A DNA stretch of 64,000 nt. Source: JAVWJP01 sp036638975. GTDB taxonomy: Bacteria > Bacillota > Clostridia > Oscillospirales > Ruminococcaceae. Positions 23,981 to 32,242 of the stretch are shown here, piece after piece. The stretch covers positions 1 to 64,000 of the forward strand of contig JAVWJP010000008.1 in NCBI GenBank assembly GCA_036638975.1. The letters are read 5' to 3'. Within the stretch, counting starts at the first letter, position 1. Each line of letters begins with the position of its first letter. The notes under the pieces are model-generated. The model saw only the letters and a program-made list of their open reading frames with translations. It had not been told where the DNA came from and made no database searches. The position numbers and the translations under genes are program-made.

Positions 23981-26512
23981 ATGTATCAAGAGGACGGTAA
24001 ACTGATAGTTGTAGATATTGAACATGAGATGAAAAAGTCGTTTTTAGATTATTCAATGTCTGTTATAGTGGCGCGTGCCTTACCCGATGTCCGCGACGGG
24101 CTGAAGCCTGTGCACAGAAGAATACTTTACACAATGTACGAAAACGGGCTTACCCCCGACAAAGCATACCGCAAATGCGCAGACACCGTCGGTAGCGTTT
24201 TGGGGCGTTACCACCCGCATGGCGATGCCTCGGTTTATGACGCACTGGTGCGCTTGGCGCAAGATTTTTCTCTGCGATATCCGCTTGTTGACGGGCATGG
24301 TAACTTTGGCTCTGTGGACGGCGACCCTGCCGCTGCCTACAGATATACCGAAAGCCGCATGGGTAAAATGGCAATGCCGCTTTTAACCGATATCGACAAG
24401 GAAACAGTAGATTTTGCGCCCAACTACGACGACCGTATATTAGAGCCTACAGTGCTCCCCTGCCGCTTTCCAAACCTTTTGGTAAATGGCTCTACAGGTA
24501 TAGCCGTGGGTATGGCTACAAATATACCCCCGCATAACCTGCGCGAGGTAATAGACGCGGCGTGCTGTCTTATAGACAACCCCGATGCAAGCTTAGACGA
24601 TTTAATGGAGTTTATCAAAGGACCGGACTTCCCCACGGGCGGTATAATAATGGGGCGCAAGGGCATACGCAGTGCATACGCCACAGGGCGCGGCAGAATA
24701 ATTTTGCGCGCGCGCGCGGAGATAGAGGAGCACAAAAATGGGCGAGAGCGCATTGTCGTCACCGAGATACCCTATCAGGTAAATAAATCTCGCTTAATAG
24801 AAAACATGGCGGAGCTTGTAAAAGACAAGCGCATAGAGATGATAAGCGATTTGCGCGATGAGAGCGACCGCGACGGTATGCGCATAGTAGTAGAGCTTAA
24901 AAAAGAAGCAAATGCACAGGTGGTGCTAAACCAGCTTTATACCTACACACAAATGCAAGAAACTGTTGGTGTAATAATGCTTTGCATTGTAAACGGCGAG
25001 CCTAAGGAGCTTACCTTGCACCAAATGCTGCGCGAATATATTAAGTTCCAAGAGGAAGTTATAGTGCGCCGTACAAAATACGACCTGCGCAAGGCAAAAG
25101 AGCGCGAGCATATTTTAGAGGGGCTTAAAATAGCGCAGGATAATATAGACGAGGTTATAAAAATTATACGTGCCTCGCGCGACGACAGCGAGAGCAAGCC
25201 GCGGCTTATGGCGCGCTTTGGTCTTTCAGAAATTCAGTCGGCTGCCATTGTTGCCATGCGTTTGGGGCGGCTTTCCGGAATGGAACGCGAAAAGCTGGAG
25301 AACGAGCTTGCCGAAATACTTGCTAAAATTGCCGAATACGAAGAAATATTGGGCAGCGAGAGCAAGGTTCTTGAGATTATAAAGGACGAAATACATTTAA
25401 TCAGAGAAAAATACGGCGACGAGCGCCGCACCGAGATAATGACGGTGAGCGGCGAGGTTGATATAGAGGACCTTATACCGGTAGAGGACTGTGTAATTAC
25501 GCTTACACACTTTGGGTACTTAAAGCGCATGGCAGTTGATGTTTACAAAACACAAAGGCGCGGCGGGCGCGGGGTTTCGGGTATGACACGCCGCGAGGAG
25601 GACTTTGTGGAGGAGCTGTTTATATGCTCTACCCACGATTACATCATGTTCTTCTCTAACATGGGGCGCACCTACAGGCTAAAGGGCTACGAAATAGCCG
25701 AGTGCAGCCGCACCTCGCGCGGTACAAATATTGTAAATTTGCTGCCGCTTGAAGCGGGCGAAAAAATAACCTCCATGATACGTGTAGGAGAGTTTGACGA
25801 TGAAAAATACCTTATTATGGTTACGCGCATGGGTACTGTAAAGCGCACACAGCTTTCGCTTTACAAAAATGTGCGCAAAAGCGGGCTTATCGCAATTAAC
25901 CTTGATGAGGGCGACGAGCTGGCATGGGTGCGCGAAACAGGCGGAGAAAATCAGCTTATTATCGCTACAAAAATGGGCATGGCAATTCGCTTTTGCGAAA
26001 CCGATTTACGCCCGCTGGGGCGCAGTGCGCGCGGCGTAAGGGCTATAAGCCTTAAAGAGGGTGACGAGGTAGTCGGCATGGCTCGTACAAGAGAAGATGC
26101 CACTATACTTACCATAACAGAAAAAGGCAGCGGCAGACGCAGCAATATCGAAGAATATCGCCTGCAAAACCGCGGTGGTAAGGGAATCCTTAACTATAAG
26201 TGCAGCGAAGAAAAGGGCCTTGTGGCAGGTATAAAGGTGGTAAACGAGGACGACGACATTATAATGATTACGGACGACGGCGTTATCATTCGCATATCTG
26301 CGGGCGAAGTCAACACACAGGGCCGCTACGCGAGCGGTGTGCGCGTTATGAGAGTTGCAGAGGGAAGCCGCATAGTAACTCTTGCACGCGCCCCAAAAGA
26401 GGACGTAGACGTCGCAGACGGCGACTTGCCGGAGGACGATGAATTTTTGGACGAGGCAGACGGCGAAGCCGCCGCACCAACAGCTACCGAAGAAGCAGAG
26501 CCGGAGGTTTAA
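23981..26512 (+). CDS. gyrA: DNA gyrase subunit A
   Basis: Breakage-reunion subunit of gyrase. The 843 residues have the catalytic Tyr122 in AAYRYTESRM, at the same number as in E. coli. The quinolone-determining segment reads HPHGDASVYD. The gyrase-specific GyrA box is QRRGGRG near 530. The beta-pinwheel domain is followed by an acidic tail. Position 83 is Ala rather than the usual Ser. It starts 26 bases after gyrB and ends in a strong terminator. Confidence 0.97.
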   Translation: MYQEDGKLIVVDIEHEMKKSFLDYSMSVIVARALPDVRDGLKPVHRRILYTMYENGLTPDKAYRKCADTVGSVLGRYHPHGDASVYDALVRLAQDFSLRYPLVDGHGNFGSVDGDPAAAYRYTESRMGKMAMPLLTDIDKETVDFAPNYDDRILEPTVLPCRFPNLLVNGSTGIAVGMATNIPPHNLREVIDAACCLIDNPDASLDDLMEFIKGPDFPTGGIIMGRKGIRSAYATGRGRIILRARAEIEEHKNGRERIVVTEIPYQVNKSRLIENMAELVKDKRIEMISDLRDESDRDGMRIVVELKKEANAQVVLNQLYTYTQMQETVGVIMLCIVNGEPKELTLHQMLREYIKFQEEVIVRRTKYDLRKAKEREHILEGLKIAQDNIDEVIKIIRASRDDSESKPRLMARFGLSEIQSAAIVAMRLGRLSGMEREKLENELAEILAKIAEYEEILGSESKVLEIIKDEIHLIREKYGDERRTEIMTVSGEVDIEDLIPVEDCVITLTHFGYLKRMAVDVYKTQRRGGRGVSGMTRREEDFVEELFICSTHDYIMFFSNMGRTYRLKGYEIAECSRTSRGTNIVNLLPLEAGEKITSMIRVGEFDDEKYLIMVTRMGTVKRTQLSLYKNVRKSGLIAINLDEGDELAWVRETGGENQLIIATKMGMAIRFCETDLRPLGRSARGVRAISLKEGDEVVGMARTREDATILTITEKGSGRRSNIEEYRLQNRGGKGILNYKCSEEKGLVAGIKVVNEDDDIIMITDDGVIIRISAGEVNTQGRYASGVRVMRVAEGSRIVTLARAPKEDVDVADGDLPEDDEFLDEADGEAAAPTATEEAEPEV

Positions 26513-26540
26513 TCGCGCGCGTTTTAAAATTGCAAAATAA

Positions 26541-26590
26541 AAAAAAATCCCCCGCAAAGCAGAAAAAACCTGCCTTGCGGGGGATTTTGC
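26541..26590 (+). terminator. Terminator of the gyrB-gyrA transcript
   Basis: AAAATCCCCCGCAA and TTGCGGGGGATTTT flank a loop and form a very stable stem with A and T runs at either side. Confidence 0.9.
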
Positions 26591-26623
26591 GTGTGCAGAA
26601 AAATTTACCTTTATCCTGATTTA

Positions 26624-26653
26624 ATTATAAAACGAAAAACATTCCACATACTA
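26624..26653 (+). promoter_or_regulatory. Possible forespore (SigG-type) promoter of spoVA
   Basis: CATACTA at 26647-26653 matches the SigF/SigG -10 pattern. ATTATA 17 bp upstream is a partial -35. SpoVA operons are SigG-dependent in Bacillus. The -35 match is weak. Confidence 0.4.
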
Positions 26654-26690
26654 TTGCTGTTACGGTTTAAAATTTTGGAGTGTGATTATT

Positions 26691-27134
26691 TTGGCATTAA
26701 CACCTAAGGAATACGAGAAAATAACTCAAAAGGCTTCACCTAATACAAATCTTTTAAAAAACATGGCGGCGGCTTTTTTTATAGGCGGGCTTATATGTAC
26801 GCTGGGGCAGTTTTTTATAGAGCTGTATACCATGGCGGGCATAGATGAAGAAATTGCGGCGGGCTCGGCATCGGTAACGCTGGTGTTTTTAAGCGTGCTT
26901 TTTACGGGGCTTAACTTGTACGACAAGCTTGCACGCGTTGCGGGTGCGGGCACTCTTGTGCCTATAACGGGCTTTGCAAACGCAATAGCCGCGCCTGCCT
27001 TAGAGTTTAAAAGCGAGGGCCTTGTGTTGGGCGTGGGCGCAAAAATGTTTACTATAGCGGGGCCTGTTTTGGTTTACGGAATTTCTGCAAGCGTGGTTTA
27101 TGGGCTGATTATTTATCTGTTTGGGCTTTTTTAA
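26691..27134 (+). CDS. spoVAC: Stage V sporulation protein AC
   Basis: Membrane subunit of the SpoVA channel, which moves dipicolinic acid into the spore and releases it at germination. About 147 residues with membrane segments near 25-45, 55-75, 85-110 and 120-147. GAGTLVPITGFANAIAAPALEFKSEG-type sequence in the middle is characteristic of SpoVAC/AE. The frame opens at a GTG at 26682, but that is one base from the GGAG. The TTG at 26691 gives MALTPKEYEK and better spacing. Confidence 0.93.
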   Translation: MALTPKEYEKITQKASPNTNLLKNMAAAFFIGGLICTLGQFFIELYTMAGIDEEIAAGSASVTLVFLSVLFTGLNLYDKLARVAGAGTLVPITGFANAIAAPALEFKSEGLVLGVGAKMFTIAGPVLVYGISASVVYGLIIYLFGLF

Positions 27135-27242
27135 TACTGATTTTTAATTAAATGCCACCTTGTGAAGGCTTCTGCGTGGTTTTCTTTTTATAAAAATTAG
27201 ACTATTTTAAGCGCCGGAGCAGCCGGCTGAATGGAGAAAAAT

Positions 27243-28268
27243 ATGGCAACAAAAGCAGGTAAGCATACGCTTATTCTTAACAGCTCACCGTCTATTTTGT
27301 CTTTTGCGGCAGTAGGCAGCAAAAAAGAGGGCGAAGGTCCGCTTGGGCAAAAGCTTGACATTTTAAATGATGACACCTCCTTTGGGCAGCGAAGCTGGGA
27401 GAAAGCCGAAAGCCAAATGCAAAAGCTTTGTATGGCAAAAAGCCTTGAAAAAGCACAGCTTTCGCCCCAAGAGCTGGATTATATTTTTGCGGGAGATTTG
27501 TTAAACCAGTGTATAGGCTCAAGCTATGGTCTGCGAGATTTTTCTATACCCTTTTTTGGGCTTTACGGTGCCTGCTCTACAATGGCAGAGGGACTTATGC
27601 TGGCGGCAATGCTTGTGGAGGGCGGGCTTGCAAAGCGCTGTGCCGCAATAACTTCATCTCATTTTTGTTCTGCCGAAAGGCAGTTTCGCCTGCCGCTTGA
27701 GTACGGCGGGCAGCGAACACCTACGGCACAATGGACAGTTACGGGCAGCGGCAGCGTAATTGTCGGAGATAGCTGCTCGCCGCCTTTTATAAGGGCTGTT
27801 TGTACGGGTACTATAGAAGATTTGGGCATAAAAGATTCAAATAACATGGGCGCTGCTATGGCACCTGCCGCCGCAAAAACAATACAAACCTTTTTTGAGG
27901 ACACCGCAAGCTCTGCCGGTGATTACGACCTGATATTGACGGGAGATTTGGCAGAGGTTGGCACTAAGCTTATGAAGGAGCTTTTGGCGCGCGAGGGTAT
28001 CTCGCTTGAAGGACGGCACAACGACTGCGGTCTTATGATATATGACATGAAAAAGCAGCAGGATATAAATGCGGGAGGCAGCGGCTGCGGCTGTGGCGCG
28101 GCGGTGCTATGTGCGGATATATTGCCGAAAATATTAAGCGGAGAGCTTAACAATGTGCTTTTTATAGGGACAGGCGCGCTTATGAGCCCTACCTCTGTAC
28201 AACAGGGAGAAAGCATACCCGGTATAGCGCATTTGGTACAGCTTTGCAGCACAAAGGGGGCGACTTAA
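27243..28268 (+). CDS. spoVAD: Stage V sporulation protein AD
   Basis: Peripheral SpoVA protein with a thiolase-like fold that binds dipicolinic acid in Bacillus. About 341 residues. It has the SpoVAD landmarks SQELDY-like SPQELDYIFAGDLLNQC, LYGACSTMAEGL and SSHFCSAERQFRLPLEYG, and the end FIGTGALMSPTSVQQGES. The ATG at 27231 is also in frame, but GGAG directly after it fits the ATG at 27243. Its stop overlaps the spoVAE start. Confidence 0.95.
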   Translation: MATKAGKHTLILNSSPSILSFAAVGSKKEGEGPLGQKLDILNDDTSFGQRSWEKAESQMQKLCMAKSLEKAQLSPQELDYIFAGDLLNQCIGSSYGLRDFSIPFFGLYGACSTMAEGLMLAAMLVEGGLAKRCAAITSSHFCSAERQFRLPLEYGGQRTPTAQWTVTGSGSVIVGDSCSPPFIRAVCTGTIEDLGIKDSNNMGAAMAPAAAKTIQTFFEDTASSAGDYDLILTGDLAEVGTKLMKELLAREGISLEGRHNDCGLMIYDMKKQQDINAGGSGCGCGAAVLCADILPKILSGELNNVLFIGTGALMSPTSVQQGESIPGIAHLVQLCSTKGAT

Positions 28269-28636
28269 TGCAAATGCTTTTGGTTTATTTAAAAGCCTTT
28301 TTAGTTGGCGGGGCTTTGTGCGCCATAGGGCAGGTTTTTGTGGATAAAACAAAATTAACCCCTGCCAGAATACTGGTGGGCTATGTTGTGGGAGGCGTTG
28401 TACTCTCGGCGTTTGGGCTATATAAGCCTCTTATAGATTTTGCGGGTGCGGGTGCTTCGGTTCCGCTTACAGGCTTTGGGCATCTTTTGGCAAACGGAGT
28501 GCGCGAGGCTTTGACACAAAAAGGGCTTTTTGGTGCGCTTACCGGCGGGCTTACGGCGACAGCAGGCGGTATAGCGGCGGCTATAGTGTTTGCACTTGCC
28601 GCGGCTCTTGTTTTTAAGCCCGGCGACAAGAGCTAG
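28268..28636 (+). CDS. spoVAE: Stage V sporulation protein AE (SpoVAEb type)
   Basis: 122-residue membrane protein of the SpoVA channel. Four hydrophobic segments are visible. The GAGASVPLTGFGHLLANG motif parallels that of SpoVAC. The ATG overlaps the spoVAD stop (TAATG) with AAAGGGGG upstream. The operon has only AC, AD and AE(b), the reduced set common in Clostridia. Confidence 0.94.
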   Translation: MQMLLVYLKAFLVGGALCAIGQVFVDKTKLTPARILVGYVVGGVVLSAFGLYKPLIDFAGAGASVPLTGFGHLLANGVREALTQKGLFGALTGGLTATAGGIAAAIVFALAAALVFKPGDKS

Positions 28637-28690
28637 AGCGCGAAAGCCAATACCATAAGTTATATAATATATAACGGCTAAGCTTAGGGA

Positions 28691-28858
28691 GTGACTGTTA
28701 TAGCTGACTATAAAAAATTGTATTTTTCTTTATTTAATGAAGTAACTGATGCCATAGAGCGCCTAAAGCTAGCACAGCAGCTTGCCGAGGACGAATATAT
28801 ACATGACGAAGAGCCTATTAGCATAGACGGTTTATTGCCGACAGACCAGAAAGAATAA
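28691..28858 (+). CDS. Small acidic hypothetical protein (55 residues)
   Basis: Reads MTVIADYKKLYFSLFNEV, then TDAIERLKLAQQLAEDEYI and an acidic tail ending PTDQKE. A predicted single long helix with coiled-coil character and no membrane segment. The GTG start lies very close to the AGGGA site, so the real start may differ. It sits between spoVAE and a strong terminator and may belong to the spoVA transcript. The pattern resembles short conserved ORFs in clostridial genomes; function unknown. Confidence 0.6.
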   Translation: MTVIADYKKLYFSLFNEVTDAIERLKLAQQLAEDEYIHDEEPISIDGLLPTDQKE

Positions 28859-28906
28859 GCAGGGGCTCAGCCGTTTTTACGGTAAAGCCCCTGCCCTTTT
28901 TATTTT
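28859..28906 (+). terminator. Terminator of the spoVA/55-residue ORF transcript
   Basis: GCAGGGGCT and AGCCCCTGC stems with an inner CCG/CGG pairing, followed by CCTTTTTATTTT on the plus strand. Confidence 0.88.
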
Positions 28907-28916
28907 ACTAAGATAG

Positions 28917-29069
28917 CTATATAAGCCCGCAATCCTCGTAGTCCTTCCATTTTTCGCGGTAGCGACGCTCGTTCATAAGGCGGAATACAAGATACCCGAC
29001 AGAGCCCATTAAAAACACTATAGGTAAAATAACAGACAGAATTTTTTTAAGGTTACAGCTTTTTTTCAT
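28917..29069 (-). CDS. Single-pass small membrane protein (50 residues)
   Basis: Reads MKKSCNLKKILSVILPIVFL, then MGSVGYLVFRLMNERRYREK and ends WKDYEDCGLI. Positive N-terminus, one membrane helix at about 8-31 and a charged cytoplasmic or extracytoplasmic tail. GGAGG lies eight bases before the ATG. It has no family I can name. It faces the 55-residue ORF convergently across the terminator. Confidence 0.6.
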   Translation of the reverse strand: MKKSCNLKKILSVILPIVFLMGSVGYLVFRLMNERRYREKWKDYEDCGLI

Positions 29070-29184
29070 TGTGTTGCCTCCGTAATTTTAAAATTCATAA
29101 CGGTTTTCTAAAATAATAATAAATTTTGTATTTATTTTTTCATTGTACTCTAAAAGCCCATGATGTGTCAATATTTAGATGCAA

Positions 29185-29215
29185 AAAAGCAGACGCCACA
29201 AAAAATGGGCGCCCG
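29185..29215 (-). terminator. Probable rpsT terminator
   Basis: On the minus strand GGGCGCC and GGCGTC pair imperfectly around a T-rich loop and are followed by TGCTTTTTTGC. About 30 bases beyond the rpsT stop. Confidence 0.5.
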
Positions 29216-29244
29216 CAAAGCTTTGCAGCACACAGAGCTAAGCT

Positions 29245-29505
29245 TTAAGCGTTTACGTTAAGCTTGCTTGTGAGGTGAGATTTTTTTCTGGAAGCACAGT
29301 TCTTGTGAAGAATATTTTTAGCGGCAGCTTGGTCGATTTTTTTAACCGCAAGCTTTACTGCCTCTGTTTTATTCTCGCTGTTGTTGGCCAAAGCCGCCTC
29401 GGCGCTTTTAATAACAGTTTTAAGGTTTGTTCTTACCGCTTTGTTTTCTGCGCTTTTAGCGGCAATAACCTTTACTCTTTTTTTTGCAGATTTAATATTA
29501 GGCAT
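29245..29505 (-). CDS. rpsT: Ribosomal protein S20
   Basis: 86-residue, Lys/Ala-rich helical protein of the small subunit. It starts MPNIKSAKKRVKVIAAKSAENKA and has the KNILHKNCASRKKSHLTSKL end typical of S20. AAGGAGGTG lies before the ATG. It has its own promoter and stands alone between sporulation genes. Confidence 0.96.
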   Translation of the reverse strand: MPNIKSAKKRVKVIAAKSAENKAVRTNLKTVIKSAEAALANNSENKTEAVKLAVKKIDQAAAKNILHKNCASRKKSHLTSKLNVNA

Positions 29506-29541
29506 AATTACACCTCCTTAATAACACATACAGTACAAGTT

Positions 29542-29570
29542 ATATTAGCACTTTTTCGCAAAAAATGCAA
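29542..29570 (-). promoter_or_regulatory. rpsT promoter
   Basis: TTGCAT (29570-29565), 17 bp, TAATAT (29547-29542) on the minus strand. Confidence 0.65.
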
Positions 29571-29671
29571 CTATTTTTTAATAGAATATTTTTCACTATA
29601 TATTTATTGTCTTTTTTGCCAATAATAAAATGGTATTATGAGAAATTTATAAGTAACAGGAGGCAACTAAT

Positions 29672-30565
29672 ATGCTTTTAAGAACCGACATGGCTACAGA
29701 GCTTATGCGCGAGCACGAGGGCGAAACAATGTGCGGTGTCAGGCAGTATGAGGACAGCGTAGGGGGCATAAAAATAAGCCGCATATGTGTGCAGACAGCA
29801 CAGGCGGCAGAGCTTTTGGGCAAGCCCTTGGGGGAATATGTGACGGTGGAGGTTCCGCCTTTTTCAGACGATGTGACAGAGGCGGAGGACGAAATAAAAG
29901 CAATGGCGGGCGAGCTTAGGCGGCTTATTGATGATGAAAACGGTCTTGTTTTGGTGGTGGGGCTTGGCAACAGGCAAATTACACCGGACGCCTTTGGACC
30001 ATGTGTTGCAGATGATATAATAGCTACGCGGCATATAAAGAACGAGGTTTCGCGTGCGGCGGGGCTGCATAAGCTGCGACCTGTGGCGGTTTTGGCACCG
30101 GGAGTATTGGGACAGACGGGCGTAGAAACAAGCGAAGTTATAGCGGCGCTTGCTACAAAAATAAAGCCCTGCTGTGTTATTGCGGCAGATGCTCTTGCCT
30201 CTCGCAGCTTAGAGCGGCTGGGCTGTACCGTGCAGTTTTCAAACAGCGGAATATCACCGGGCTCCGGTGTTGCAAACGCGCGTTCAGAGCTTTCTAAGGC
30301 TACGCTGGGTTTTCCTGTAATATCTGTGGGAGTACCTACGGTTGTGGACGCTGTAACGCTTGCGGGGTCTATAGTTAGGGGAAAGGACGAGCTTTGTGAC
30401 GAGGAATTAAGGACGCTTTTTATGCCGCGCGGCGAAGCCATGATGGTAACCCCGCGTGAGATAGACTTAATTATAAAACGGGCATCACGGGTGGTGTCAT
30501 TGGCTATAAATATGGCTTTGCAGCCGCATATGGCACTGCGAGATATAATTTACCTAACAGCTTGA
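29672..30565 (+). CDS. gpr: Spore germination protease GPR
   Basis: Aspartic-type endopeptidase that degrades small acid-soluble proteins when spores germinate; made as a zymogen in the forespore. 297 residues. It starts MLLRTDMATELMREHEG, the usual pro-region. The core motifs are VGLGNRQITPDAFGP near 90-104, LAPGVLGQTGVETSE near 138-152 and SNSGISPGSGVANAR near 190-204. AGGAGG before ATG. Divergent from rpsT. Confidence 0.96.
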   Translation: MLLRTDMATELMREHEGETMCGVRQYEDSVGGIKISRICVQTAQAAELLGKPLGEYVTVEVPPFSDDVTEAEDEIKAMAGELRRLIDDENGLVLVVGLGNRQITPDAFGPCVADDIIATRHIKNEVSRAAGLHKLRPVAVLAPGVLGQTGVETSEVIAALATKIKPCCVIAADALASRSLERLGCTVQFSNSGISPGSGVANARSELSKATLGFPVISVGVPTVVDAVTLAGSIVRGKDELCDEELRTLFMPRGEAMMVTPREIDLIIKRASRVVSLAINMALQPHMALRDIIYLTA

Positions 30566-30606
30566 TGCTTCTAAAGTTAAGCCCCTGCGCATATTTATTG
30601 CGTAAG

Positions 30607-30626
30607 GACGGCTGTATATAGCCGTC
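30607..30626 (+). terminator. Inverted repeat after gpr
   Basis: GACGGCT and AGCCGTC form a perfect 7-bp stem around GTATAT, between gpr and spoIIP. There is no T run, so it may be a pause or processing hairpin. Confidence 0.4.
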
Positions 30627-30656
30627 TGCTATAGATATATTGGGGAGGACGGCAAA

Positions 30657-31814
30657 ATGAGCAGACGGCAAAAGAACTTTATGGCGAAAAAGGCAATTAT
30701 TGTCCTATTTGCAGCGCCTTTTTTGTTATGGGGGCTTAAAGCTGCTTCCCCGTATATTTTATCTCTTGCTGCTAAGGCTGCTATGGTTTCTGCTTGTTTT
30801 AATATGCCGGAGGGCAGCCTTGCGGTTTTGGAAGAACGCTTTAACTCTGAGCTTTTCGGCAATAGCGAAAAAATAAGCCCCACAGTGCCCATAAAGCCTC
30901 ATGCTGCTACCACGCCGCAGGCTAAACCAAGCAGCGAGGCTGAAGAAGAAAACAGCGTAGAAGGAGAGGACGAGCCGGAGGCGGAAGAATCGCCGCCTAA
31001 GCGTGATATACCGGAAGAATACAGAGGAACAATAAAAGAAGTGCAATATGCCGCAGACAGCAGCTTGCCATATATAAAGCTTGCTGACGGATATATAAAA
31101 AACACCACAAAGCTTAGTGCCGACAAGATATATAAAGAGCTTGAAAAGCCACTTGAACTTGATTTGACGCATATAGACGAGCCGCAGGTGCTTATAGTGC
31201 ACACCCATGCAACCGAGGCATACGAGCCTTTAGCCTCTGATATATTTGACACACGCTATACTTGGAGAAATATAGACAATGAGCAAAATATGGTTGCGGT
31301 TGGCAGAGTTATAGCAGATGAGCTTAAAGCGGCGGGAATAGGCGTTATACACGACGGAACGCAGCACGACTACCCTACCTATAACGGTGCGTATGGTCGC
31401 AGCGCAAAAACTGTGCTTGGCTGGCTTGCAAAATACCCCACAATAAAGGTTGTGCTAGATATTCACAGGGACGCCATACAGCCGGCAGATGACATCATAG
31501 TAAAGGCTGTTGCAGAAATTGACGGTAAAAAAGCGGCACAGGTTATGATAATAACAGGCTGTGACGACGGCACAATGAATGTGCCCGATTGGGCGTATAA
31601 TCTTCGCTTCGCGGCAGCGCTGCAAAGCAGTGCCGAGGGTAGCTACAATGGGCTTATGCGCCCTGTGCTTTTTTGTTATCGCAAATATAATATGGATTTA
31701 ACAAGGGGCTCTGTCCTTTTGGAAATAGGTGGTCACGGCAACACGCTTGACGAGGCAAAATATTCGGCGGAGCTTATAGGTAAAGCATTGGCATCACTTT
31801 TAGAAAAACAATAA
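30657..31814 (+). CDS. spoIIP: Stage II sporulation protein P (peptidoglycan amidase/endopeptidase)
   Basis: Cell-wall hydrolase of the SpoIIDMP engulfment machine. The 385 residues have an N-terminal membrane anchor at about 12-40, a variable acidic Pro/Glu-rich linker near 80-115 and the catalytic domain with HTHATEAYE at 182-190 and DIHRDA at 268-273. GGGGAGG precedes the ATG. It follows gpr by 91 bases. Interestingly the window also ends with a SpoIID-domain protein. Confidence 0.95.
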   Translation: MSRRQKNFMAKKAIIVLFAAPFLLWGLKAASPYILSLAAKAAMVSACFNMPEGSLAVLEERFNSELFGNSEKISPTVPIKPHAATTPQAKPSSEAEEENSVEGEDEPEAEESPPKRDIPEEYRGTIKEVQYAADSSLPYIKLADGYIKNTTKLSADKIYKELEKPLELDLTHIDEPQVLIVHTHATEAYEPLASDIFDTRYTWRNIDNEQNMVAVGRVIADELKAAGIGVIHDGTQHDYPTYNGAYGRSAKTVLGWLAKYPTIKVVLDIHRDAIQPADDIIVKAVAEIDGKKAAQVMIITGCDDGTMNVPDWAYNLRFAAALQSSAEGSYNGLMRPVLFCYRKYNMDLTRGSVLLEIGGHGNTLDEAKYSAELIGKALASLLEKQ

Positions 31815-31881
31815 TAAAATGTTATTTGCACCGTACATGATATCAAGCCATTTTACAAAATTCAGTAAAAATTAAGGAGAT

Positions 31882-31897
31882 TGTTTCACATGAAACA
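31882..31897. promoter_or_regulatory. Near-parS site (one mismatch) over a start codon
   Basis: TGTTTCACATGAAACA differs from the perfect parS sites of this window at one central base. The ATG inside it is the start codon of the 104-residue secreted protein. Confidence 0.5.
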
Positions 31898-32204
31898 AAA
31901 AGTGAGAAGCTTTACAGCGGCTTTTTTATGTACGCTGTTGTTTTTATGTTTGCTGTGTGGTTTTGCCTTAGCCGATGCAAACACGCGTAAGAACGGGTAC
32001 GGCAGCTTTGTACCTGTGGCAGAGCTGTGCTTTACGGCAGAGCCGCTGGTTTATGACATTGTGCTTTTTGGCGAAGAATACAGTGTTTCGTTTAAATGGT
32101 TACCTGTTGTAAAAAAATATATTTGGCAGCTGCAACGCTTTGTTCCGCTGCGGTATAAGGCGTTTGGAATGGCTTTTTTTAGAATTATGGCGGTAGCCCT
32201 TTAA
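31890..32204 (+). CDS. Small secreted hypothetical protein (104 residues)
   Basis: MKQKVRSF followed by a hydrophobic stretch to about residue 26 and a likely cleavage site after ALADA, a typical signal peptide. The mature part of about 75 residues is aromatic and ends hydrophobic (FRIMAVAL). I know no family. The AAGGAGA site fits the ATG at 31890; the in-frame TTG at 31881 lies within that site. It follows spoIIP by 75 bases and could share its transcript, which would suggest a role outside the membrane during sporulation, but this is only context. Confidence 0.55.
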   Translation: MKQKVRSFTAAFLCTLLFLCLLCGFALADANTRKNGYGSFVPVAELCFTAEPLVYDIVLFGEEYSVSFKWLPVVKKYIWQLQRFVPLRYKAFGMAFFRIMAVAL

Positions 32205-32242
32205 GCTTAGCGCATAAAAGAACACACGCGCTGCGTGCATAA

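Noticed and set aside
24706..24720. Alternating GC run in gyrA (possible Z-DNA)
   Set aside because: It encodes consecutive Arg/Ala codons in a conserved part of gyrA and needs no other explanation.
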